DNA of 64,000 nucleotides from CBDAKK01 sp965196605. GTDB lineage: Bacteria; Spirochaetota; Spirochaetia; WTKD01; G963693115. The position numbers were made by a program, and so were the translations under genes. The DNA lies in assembly GCA_965196605.1 (NCBI GenBank), contig CBDAKK010000008.1, positions 868,001 to 932,000 of the forward strand, in the 5' to 3' direction. This document shows positions 34,917-42,028 of the stretch, piece after piece (positions within the stretch are counted from its first letter, which is position 1; every line of letters starts with the position of its first letter). Below the pieces are notes generated by a model that saw only the letters and a list, made by a program, of their open reading frames with translations, was not told the DNA's origin and made no database searches.

Positions 34917-34928
34917 TTATTTTTTCAT
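34917..34928 (-). pseudogene. Three-codon start stub (ATG AAA AAA TAA)
   Basis: On the minus strand AAGGAG is followed by ATG AAA AAA TAA, mirroring the flavoprotein start (GAGGAG ... ATG AAA AAG). With operator site 2 just upstream, this looks like the preserved leader and first codons of a lost gene or of a duplicated promoter region. Confidence 0.4.
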
Positions 34929-34951
34929 GCTTATACTCCTTAATTTAAAAC

Positions 34952-34968
34952 ACATAGACCCTCTATGT
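34952..34968. promoter_or_regulatory. Operator dyad ACATAGA-N3-TCTATGT, site 2
   Basis: Same perfect dyad with spacer CCC. The minus-strand context ATTTAACA, two to three bases, then TACATAGA is shared with site 1, so promoter and operator seem to have been duplicated together. Confidence 0.75.
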
Positions 34969-35004
34969 ATTTTGTTAAATTTTTTAATAGCCTCACATAT
35001 CGTG

Positions 35005-35430
35005 CTAACAACCATTGTGAGGAAGTTCACAATCACCCGAATCATCAGTACAGCATGATGCATCCTGTGCCATTGGTCTACAGCGCTCTAAGCACTGAGT
35101 CACATTCATCCATGCGCTAAGAGCAACTTGGAATGCCTCACGCCCTTTATTGGTAATGGTATAAACCTTACGCTCGCGCCCTAAGACTACCTCGTTCTTA
35201 CAAGAAACGTAGCCTTCAGCTTCAAATTGTTTTAACACGGGATAAATGGTTCCTTCTGTTGGAGTGCAGCATCCTTTTGTATAGGTATCGACACTCTTTG
35301 CGAGTTCGTATCCATGCATGGGGCGGTTTTGTAGAACACACAGGATAAAGAATTTAGTTAAGCTCATTTTGATGGTATTGTTCCAATATTCACGACTGAG
35401 CAAGTTTGGTGCTGATTGTTTCGTACTCAT
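35005..35430 (-). CDS. PadR-family regulator with cysteine-rich tail
   Basis: Winged-helix regulator (141 residues from ATG 35430, MSTKQSAPN). Core FFILCVLQNRPMHGYELAKSVDTYTKGCCTPTEGTIYPVLKQFEAEGYV matches PadR proteins (GYEL..., GTIYPxL). Unusual features are CC in the loop before the recognition helix and a C-terminal Cys-rich tail (TQCLERC, ASCC, GDC, NGC) that could sense a thiophilic metal or metalloid. A TATAAT (35447-35442, minus strand) leaves no room for the ATG at 35439 and makes ATG 35430 a leaderless start. The dyad at 35447-35463 lies within its own promoter, so autorepression is likely. Confidence 0.85.
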   Translation of the reverse strand: MSTKQSAPNLLSREYWNNTIKMSLTKFFILCVLQNRPMHGYELAKSVDTYTKGCCTPTEGTIYPVLKQFEAEGYVSCKNEVVLGRERKVYTITNKGREAFQVALSAWMNVTQCLERCRPMAQDASCCTDDSGDCELPHNGC

Positions 35431-35446
35431 ATATTTCATATATTAT

Positions 35447-35463
35447 ACATAGATGGTCTATGT
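35447..35463. promoter_or_regulatory. Operator dyad ACATAGA-N3-TCTATGT, site 3, in the padR promoter
   Basis: Perfect dyad with spacer TGG filling the region between a minus-strand TTGACA (35468-35463) and TATAAT (35447-35442), which are 15 bp apart. Bound protein would block polymerase. Confidence 0.8.
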
Positions 35464-35484
35464 GTCAAGGGCATGGTTTTAGGG

Positions 35485-35780
35485 CTAACAAATAGTGAGA
35501 AAGCTATTTCGACAAATTTCGTAGTCTGTGAGATTGCAATCGCTTCTTTTCATATATGCTGCTTTTCGGCTCTCTTTATATGCTTGTTGCGCATGCGTGT
35601 GGCTATAATTTCCTGTTGGTACATTGCGGTGCAATTCTCGGCATATCGTACTCACGCTAAATCTAAGTTTTCGTGCTATTGTTCGCATGGCCTTCCTAAT
35701 ACCTCATAAGTGCTATTGTTTCTCGCTCTGCAGCACTCAGATGCGTATATACGCTTATTTAGTTTTGATATACTACCCAT
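35485..35780 (-). pseudogene. IS30-family transposase fragment, broken
   Basis: On the minus strand, GAGGAG and ATG 35780 open a frame, and further pieces read YTHLSAAERETIALMRY, then a TAG, then EGHA, then (another frame) MRTIARKLRFSVSTICRELHRN. This is the N-terminal helix-turn-helix of IS30 transposases (ERE-IA-L-G-S..IA..L..S.STI.REL.RN). At least one in-frame stop and two frame changes are needed, and the catalytic DDE part is absent. Clear remnant of an insertion element beside the metal-type operon and tRNA-Leu. Confidence 0.75.
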
Positions 35781-35953
35781 ATTGGGACTCCTCCTCGATT
35801 CTTGATTTTTCTTTTATGTATCAATCGTACAAGGTGTCCCTTTTTTTATTTCCTCTTTATCCCTCTCTGTTGCACTTGCCTCTTGAATCCACCCCCCTTG
35901 AATTCACCATGCTTTGACGAAGTTTGCTAGAATAGATATGATAGATATTGTAC

Positions 35954-36037
35954 GCCAGCGTGGTGAAATTGGTAGACGCGTCGGATTCAAAATCCGATGG
36001 AGGCAACTCCGTGTGGGTTCAAGTCCCACCGCTGGTA
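35954..36037 (+). tRNA. tRNA-Leu (anticodon CAA)
   Basis: Class II tRNA of 84 nt. Acceptor stem GCCAGCG/CGCTGGT (one G-U), D arm with GGTAGAC, anticodon stem TCGGA/TCCGA around TTCAAAA (anticodon CAA, reads UUG), long variable arm GGAG-GCAA-CTCC and T arm GTGGG-TTCAAGT-CCCAC. Discriminator A at 36037; CCA is not encoded. Confidence 0.95.
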
Positions 36038-36108
36038 TGTGTGCATCATTGCAAATTTTTTCACAAAAAGCAACATGAATAGCTGGTATTAGCATAATTT
36101 TTTAGTGT

Positions 36109-36759
36109 ATGGACTATTCAAAATTTATAGTGTTTGAAGGCATTGATGGCAGTGGAAAGAGCACGCAATGTGCGCAGCTTGCTGCAAGTCTACAAGCGCG
36201 TGGCTTACCATGTCATAGCACCTATGAGCCTCATGCCGGGGTTGTGGGTTCATATATACGAGACATATTGAAAGCACCTACGCGTTTTTTACATAACGAT
36301 GCGCGTCTTCGTGATGGCGTGCTTGCCCACCTCTTTGCTGCTGATAGATATGAGCATGTGTATTCTAAGGGGGGGATATGCGAACTACTCTCTCAAAATA
36401 CCATTGTTATTTGTGATAGATATGTATATTCTTCATTGGCGTATCAAGGCGATGTACAGCTACAGGAGCTTGTGAGAAAACTTAACCAAGACTTTCCCTC
36501 TCCCGACTGCGTGTTTTACTTTGACATAGACATAGAGCGCGCGCTAACACGCATTACGAGAGCCAAGGACAGCATGGAACAGGCAACATTTTTGCGTGAA
36601 GTACAAATGCGTTATGAAGCCATGTTTAAAAAGCCTCTGCATAACTCGCTGACCAATAAAAGCATTCCTATATATACCATAGATGCGACACAAGATGCTC
36701 AGTCCATAGCACAAGCGGTGCTTTCACGCACGCTGTTATTGCTGGAGCGCGCGGAGTAA
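36109..36759 (+). CDS. tmk: Thymidylate kinase
   Basis: Phosphorylates dTMP to dTDP; 216 residues, usual size. P-loop EGIDGSGKS at 10-18, DR motif region VICDRYVYSSLAYQG, and the lid region RITRAKDSMEQA. The upstream gap has CATAAT ten bases before ATG and no Shine-Dalgarno sequence. Located just after tRNA-Leu and convergent with the phosphoesterase gene at 36780. Confidence 0.95.
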   Translation: MDYSKFIVFEGIDGSGKSTQCAQLAASLQARGLPCHSTYEPHAGVVGSYIRDILKAPTRFLHNDARLRDGVLAHLFAADRYEHVYSKGGICELLSQNTIVICDRYVYSSLAYQGDVQLQELVRKLNQDFPSPDCVFYFDIDIERALTRITRAKDSMEQATFLREVQMRYEAMFKKPLHNSLTNKSIPIYTIDATQDAQSIAQAVLSRTLLLLERAE

Positions 36760-36779
36760 ACCAATGTTGTAGGGTACGC

Positions 36780-37802
36780 TTAAGCTATGAAAAGCGTATC
36801 AAAATATTCTTGAAGCGTTTCTAAGGCCTGCGCAAGCGGCTTGTGTAGCACAAATCCAGAAGCGTGGATATGTCCACCACCACCAAATTCTTTTGAAACC
36901 TTACTCACATCGACCTTGCTTTGAGAACGAAGACCAATCTTACATATGGGGTTATTATTAGTGTCAAAACTTTCTTGAACGTAGACGACCACCTCTATTT
37001 TTTGCGTACTCTGTAGCAATTGATATATTTCATAAGATTGTGGAATATCATCCTTGTGGAGATAGTCGTCCTGCTTTATGTAGGTAATTACTACGCGGTT
37101 ATTGTTAACACGAAAGGCTCTCTCAAGTACGAGCGCCAGTGTCTTGCGAGAGAGAAAGGTGTGACCGTAACCAATTTGTTTGTATATTTCGCTAGGGGAC
37201 ACGCCAAGCTTGACCATTTTTGCAGCGGTTATAAAGGGCTCTGAGTCCTCGGACTCTACAAAGCGAAAGAATTGGGTGTCGGTTAAAAGTCCTAGCAAAA
37301 TAGCATGCGCATCTTCACGCGTTGGGGTAAGGTTGTAGGCTTCAAACAAACGATGTATCAGTAAGGTGTTTGCGGGAACACTGGAGTCTATGTACTGAAC
37401 GGCACCAAAACGATGTCCCGATACATGGTGATCGATAACAGCGGTTGGTAGACTTTCTAAGGGTTTTGCTACTTCTCCCAGCCTATCGTGTGAAGACGTG
37501 TCAACGCACAAAACTGCAAAGTCTTTGAGACTATGCGGCTTTGCGGATAGTCCCGGAACTTGAGCATGTGAAGAGTAAAACAAGGAACTATAAATCTGTG
37601 CTACAACATCCACGAAGGGCCCCGAAGAAAGGAGAAACACTTCTTTATTGAGTTTCCGCAACAAGCCAGCACAAGCAAGCTGCGAGCCTATGCAATCCCC
37701 ATCGGGGTTTTCATGCCCTATGACAAAAAAGTATTGATACGAATCAATAAATTTCTGCAACTTCTTAAGAGTATCTTTCAATGGAACACCGTTGTATGGC
37801 AA
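36780..37802 (-). CDS. DHH-family phosphoesterase, NrnA-like
   Basis: Bifunctional oligoribonuclease/PAP phosphatase-type DHH-DHHA1 protein, 340 residues. Metal motifs GHENPDGD at 29-36, VDTSSHDRLG, the signature DHHVSGHRFG, and C-terminal FGGGGHIHASGF. Probably degrades nanoRNA (or pAp) in the cytoplasm. The frame opens with TTG at 37802 and there is no convincing ribosome site; the exact start is uncertain, but the conserved domain begins by residue 15. Confidence 0.9.
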   Translation of the reverse strand: MPYNGVPLKDTLKKLQKFIDSYQYFFVIGHENPDGDCIGSQLACAGLLRKLNKEVFLLSSGPFVDVVAQIYSSLFYSSHAQVPGLSAKPHSLKDFAVLCVDTSSHDRLGEVAKPLESLPTAVIDHHVSGHRFGAVQYIDSSVPANTLLIHRLFEAYNLTPTREDAHAILLGLLTDTQFFRFVESEDSEPFITAAKMVKLGVSPSEIYKQIGYGHTFLSRKTLALVLERAFRVNNNRVVITYIKQDDYLHKDDIPQSYEIYQLLQSTQKIEVVVYVQESFDTNNNPICKIGLRSQSKVDVSKVSKEFGGGGHIHASGFVLHKPLAQALETLQEYFDTLFIA

Positions 37803-37835
37803 AAATAGTGAAAGTAAGCAGTACTATTGAAATAA

Positions 37836-38273
37836 CTACTTAATAGTAAGCGTGTTTTGCGACAGCTGCGCATCGAATTTTTCTTTCAATTGCGCATCGC
37901 TCAGCGGACCTTGATACGAAGGCGGTGTTAATTGTGAATAACTCTTTGGAATAAAAAGAGTCACGTATTTCAGCTTAGTATTCACATACGTTACCTTGAG
38001 CAAAGGTACGTCTATGTTTAAATACGTAACCTTCTGATCTGCGCTAATATCGGTATTTTCTTTTGCAAACCACTCCCTTGGCAAAAATAAATCATCTCTA
38101 TAAATATCGGATGTTGGGTAAGAAACCACATACCCGTACCTTGTAATATATACCGATTCTACTTTTTGAGTAATAACTTCTACATCGCCGAGTTCTTGCG
38201 CACCTATCGTAAAAACTGAACTCGTGAGTAATATCACCAAAAAAAAGAAAAAATGATATTTGATTTTTATCAT
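37836..38273 (-). CDS. Secreted protein of unknown function
   Basis: ATG 38273 (GAGGAG seven bases upstream) gives 145 residues with a signal peptide MIKIKYHFFFFLVILLTSSVFTIGA; the longer frame lacks a ribosome site. The mature protein is small, beta-rich (VEVITQKVESVYITRYGYVVSYP, KVTYLNIDVPLLKVTYVN) and ends KFDAQLSQNTLTIK. No family recognised. It lies alone between nrnA and clpX, in the same direction. Confidence 0.72.
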   Translation of the reverse strand: MIKIKYHFFFFLVILLTSSVFTIGAQELGDVEVITQKVESVYITRYGYVVSYPTSDIYRDDLFLPREWFAKENTDISADQKVTYLNIDVPLLKVTYVNTKLKYVTLFIPKSYSQLTPPSYQGPLSDAQLKEKFDAQLSQNTLTIK

Positions 38274-38419
38274 CGCTATGCTCCTCATAAATAATTTAAT
38301 GCTATAAAAAATACAAGTTTGATTTAAGTGTAGCACATTGCAAAACATTAAAGTCACATGTACATGGCACTATACGCCATCACTCAAAACGCTGTGGTTC
38401 TCTGCTCATAGCTACAAAC

Positions 38420-39724
38420 TTACGCGCTATCTTCTACCTCTGAATGATATTCTAAAAGTGGCAAGGTATGCGATAGCACGCTTTCTTTTGTAACACGTAT
38501 TCTCTTCACACTAAATTGCGATGGAATAGTGTACATAGAATGCAATAACATATCTTCTACAATAGTACGTAGGCCTCGCGCTCCCACTTTTTGGTCATAT
38601 GACATAATCGCAATCGCATCTAAGGCCTCATCATCAAATACAAGCTCCACATTATTGAGTTCAAAAAACTTCTGAGTTTGCTTTACTATGGCGTTCTTAG
38701 GTTCAACAAGAACACGGCGCAAGCTTTCAATTGTATGTTCATGGAGATTTGCAATAATCGGTAAGCGTCCTATAAACTCAGGAACAAAGCCATAGCCTAT
38801 GAGGTCTTGTGGATGCACTGCCGCCATAATTTTATCAAGCGAATTATCAGACTGTTGCAGTTTATCATCCGTTCCAAAACCAACGGGGTTTTCTTCAACG
38901 CGAGAACGTATAATTTGTTCTAACCCAACAAAAGAGCCTCCACAAATGAACAAAATATTTGAAGTGTCTATTTGTATCATTCTCTGATGTGGATGCTTAC
39001 GTCCTCCTTGAGGTGGAAACGAGGCAACAGTTCCCTCTATAATTTTAAGCAATGCCTGTTGCACACCCTCACCCGAAACATCTCGAGTAATGGAAGGATT
39101 CTTACTTTTACGAGATATCTTGTCTATTTCATCGATAAACACTATGCCTTGTTGCGCTATTTGTATGTTTTCACCCGCAGCTTGATAGAGTTTAAACAAC
39201 ATATGTTCGACATCCTCACCAACATAGCCCGCCTCGGTTAGGTTTGTGGCGTCTGCTATGGCAAAAGGCACATTCAAAAAATCGGCAAGCGAACGTGCGA
39301 GCAGGGTTTTACCAACTCCGGTAGGCCCTATGAGTAAAATGTTCGACTTCTCAAGTACCACATCATCAGCATCATCATTTCCTTGGCTAAGCGCCTCTTT
39401 TTGCTGACTATTGTGCAACACGCGCTTATAGTGGTTGTAAGCGGCAACCGCAAGTACTTTTTTTGCATGATCCTGCCCTATAACAAAGTTATCGAGATTT
39501 TTCTTTATTTCAACAGGTTTAGGCGGATTGATAAGCTGCTTTGAAAACTCCACATGCGCTTTACGCTTTTCGCTGTGAATAAGCTTATAAGCAGATACTA
39601 CGCAGTCCTCACAAATTGTTGCTGAGCGCCCTTGTACCAGTTTTTTACTTATATGTATCTCAGCATCACAATACGAACATTGCCGATTCTCTTCATTGCC
39701 ATTGTTTTCATTCTCATACTTCAT
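38420..39724 (-). CDS. clpX: ATP-dependent Clp protease ATP-binding subunit ClpX
   Basis: AAA+ unfoldase that feeds substrates to ClpP; 434 residues. Zinc-binding N domain with Cys16, Cys19, Cys38, Cys41; Walker A GPTGVGKT near 130, YVGEDVE pore loop, Walker B IVFIDEIDKI, sensor region ending QKVGARGLRTIVEDML. A 4-base overlap with clpP shows co-translation; order on the minus strand is tig-clpP-clpX. Confidence 0.97.
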   Translation of the reverse strand: MKYENENNGNEENRQCSYCDAEIHISKKLVQGRSATICEDCVVSAYKLIHSEKRKAHVEFSKQLINPPKPVEIKKNLDNFVIGQDHAKKVLAVAAYNHYKRVLHNSQQKEALSQGNDDADDVVLEKSNILLIGPTGVGKTLLARSLADFLNVPFAIADATNLTEAGYVGEDVEHMLFKLYQAAGENIQIAQQGIVFIDEIDKISRKSKNPSITRDVSGEGVQQALLKIIEGTVASFPPQGGRKHPHQRMIQIDTSNILFICGGSFVGLEQIIRSRVEENPVGFGTDDKLQQSDNSLDKIMAAVHPQDLIGYGFVPEFIGRLPIIANLHEHTIESLRRVLVEPKNAIVKQTQKFFELNNVELVFDDEALDAIAIMSYDQKVGARGLRTIVEDMLLHSMYTIPSQFSVKRIRVTKESVLSHTLPLLEYHSEVEDSA

Positions 39725-40392
39725 ACGCTCTCCTCTGAGTCGCGACGCGTAAGTATTTCATCTATTATCCCATACTCAAGCGCCTTTGTCGGAGACATGA
39801 AAAAGTCTCGCTCAATATCATGAGTGACAGTCTCACGCTCTTGCTTTGTATGATGCACAAAATAATCGGTTATGAGATTTTTGATACGAAGCATTTCCTT
39901 CGTCTGTATACGAATGTCGGATGCCTGTCCTTCTATTCCACCCCAAGGCTGATGTATCATAATGCGAGAGGATGGAAGCGCCTTGCGTTTTTTGGGCGTA
40001 CCACAAGCAAGCAATAGCGCCCCCATGGAAACCGCCTGCCCTATACAAATAGTCTGCACAGGGCTTTGCAAATACTGAATTGTGTCGTAAATAGCAAAAC
40101 CTGCAGTAACAGAACCGCCAACGCAATTTATATACACGTTTATCGGCTTTTCAGTGGACAAGGACTCCAAAAACAAGAGCTGGGCTATGATGAGGTTTGC
40201 CACATCATCATGTATAGCCCCACCAATAAATACAATACGCTCTTTTAATAGCCGTGAATAAATGTCAAAAACCCGCTCGGCATTACCCGTGCTTTCTAAA
40301 ACCATGGGTATAACCGATGCCTGTGGTTCCACGATAGGTCTTACACCCATCAAACTATCTGTATTTGTATTATTTTGTGCTTTGTTGAACAT
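39721..40392 (-). CDS. clpP: ATP-dependent Clp protease proteolytic subunit ClpP
   Basis: Serine protease subunit forming tetradecameric barrels. Start ATG 40392 (MFNKAQNN) lies 16 bases after the tig stop; an upstream frame runs into tig. 223 residues, with catalytic Ser122 (GQAVSMGALLL), His147 (RIMIHQPWGG) and Asp196 (IERDFFMS). It overlaps clpX by 4 bases. Confidence 0.95.
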   Translation of the reverse strand: MFNKAQNNTNTDSLMGVRPIVEPQASVIPMVLESTGNAERVFDIYSRLLKERIVFIGGAIHDDVANLIIAQLLFLESLSTEKPINVYINCVGGSVTAGFAIYDTIQYLQSPVQTICIGQAVSMGALLLACGTPKKRKALPSSRIMIHQPWGGIEGQASDIRIQTKEMLRIKNLITDYFVHHTKQERETVTHDIERDFFMSPTKALEYGIIDEILTRRDSEESV

Positions 40393-40408
40393 GCAATCTA
40401 CGTTATGT

Positions 40409-41797
40409 CTATTTCTCGGCAGACGGTCTATTTTTCTCATAGAACGCCACAAACTCTAAAAAAGACATTTCTCGTCCCTCTGTTTTTATAATAGTACGAT
40501 TTTTCAATATTTCAAAAAGTTTTTTCTGCTCCAAATCGCTTTTTATGCGTGGCAAAAACTGCTGCTTGGTGTAATACTCCTTCAGTTCTTCAAAGTTCAT
40601 GCCATTGCTTTCACATTCTTTCTTGATGGTATCCCATGCATCATCATCGCTTATGGTGATGTTTTCTGTCTTAATAAGCTGCCCAATGATAAGCTGTTCT
40701 TTCACGTCTTGTACGGCATTTTCACGCCACAAATCAAACAGCTGCTCCTTTGTTTGTCCCATGTGCGCAAGACTTTCCCAAAGCTTATTCTCGTCGTTTC
40801 CATTATTAGAGACAAGTCTCTGCCAAAAATGCTCCAGCTGAAACTTCACTGCAGACTTGGGCACTTCCATTTTGGAGTTCTCAAGCAAGTGTTCTACCAC
40901 CTTATTTTTTTGCAGCTCTTCTATCATGTGTTGCGATCTATTTTTTAACTGCTCTCGTAAGTCCTGCTTCAAATCATCAAGCGTTTTATATTTTTCATTC
41001 ACATCTTGTGCAAGTTCATCATCTATTTCTGGCAAGTCCTTGCGCTTTACTGTAGTAACAAAAATTTTCAAATTCACGGACTTCCCCGCAAGCTCAGAAA
41101 ACTTGTAATCTTCGGCAAATTGCTTAGACACCGTCTTGCTTTCCTCTACAGACAAGCCAAGCAAGTCCTCGTCAATGTCGTAAAGCGTCTGCTCTGAACC
41201 AACAGTTGTAGTAAAATTTTCGCGCTTCGTGCCCGCTATTTCACCGCCATCTTCATCCAGCTCCACAAGCGTTACTGTAACAACATCGCCGTTTTCAATG
41301 GCACCCGTTTTCGCACTCATAATAGCATTGCGTTCTTGAATACCCTCAAGCTCTTTTGCAATGTCTTCATCGCTAATGCGTATGTCAAAATTCTGTAAAT
41401 GAATTCCACTCACATCGCAAGGCTCAATCTTGGGCTCAGTGTCATACAAAATGGTAAAGGTAAAATCCTCACCCGCAGCAAACTCCAAATTTTGTTCCTC
41501 TTGCAAGGCTGGTTGAGAATACGGCAATGGTTTTTCCTCAACATTTGGAAGCGTCTCTTGCACCGAGTTGGTAATAAGCTTTTCAAGCGTCTCAGATTTT
41601 AGCGCAGGACCAAATTTATCTTCCAACACTTTTATGGGCACCTTGCCCCGCCTAAACCCCTTAATATGCGCTTTCTTGGCTACATCACGCACTGAGGCTG
41701 CATGCACCTCTTGCACAGTGTCGGCAGGAACGGTTATAGTAAGATGCACTTGCGCATCTTCACCCCGTGTGAGGCTATGGGTTGTTGTCATACTCAT
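40409..41797 (-). CDS. tig: Trigger factor
   Basis: Ribosome-associated chaperone and peptidyl-prolyl isomerase, 462 residues. Ribosome-binding signature GFRRGKVP at 47-54, the FKBP-like middle domain (GDVVTVTLVELDEDGGEIAG) and a long helical C-terminal domain. First gene of the tig-clpP-clpX operon; the gap to ftsK (about 230 bases) shows no recognisable promoter elements beyond AT-rich sequence. Confidence 0.96.
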   Translation of the reverse strand: MSMTTTHSLTRGEDAQVHLTITVPADTVQEVHAASVRDVAKKAHIKGFRRGKVPIKVLEDKFGPALKSETLEKLITNSVQETLPNVEEKPLPYSQPALQEEQNLEFAAGEDFTFTILYDTEPKIEPCDVSGIHLQNFDIRISDEDIAKELEGIQERNAIMSAKTGAIENGDVVTVTLVELDEDGGEIAGTKRENFTTTVGSEQTLYDIDEDLLGLSVEESKTVSKQFAEDYKFSELAGKSVNLKIFVTTVKRKDLPEIDDELAQDVNEKYKTLDDLKQDLREQLKNRSQHMIEELQKNKVVEHLLENSKMEVPKSAVKFQLEHFWQRLVSNNGNDENKLWESLAHMGQTKEQLFDLWRENAVQDVKEQLIIGQLIKTENITISDDDAWDTIKKECESNGMNFEELKEYYTKQQFLPRIKSDLEQKKLFEILKNRTIIKTEGREMSFLEFVAFYEKNRPSAEK

Positions 41798-42028
41798 GGT
41801 TAACTTGAATTCCTAATAGTATATGAATTACTGTACTGAACAGCACAGACTAATACTAGTATAATACCACAAGTCTTACAAACATGAAAATAGAAAAGCG
41901 CGAATAATTTACAACTTTTCCGCCCCAAGCAATCTACGTAAATCTAGCATAGGGCGCATCCACATGAGCAACTTCTCAATACATGTTTATACACCACGTA
42001 TACATGTAAATTGTAGTTATACAGCATG

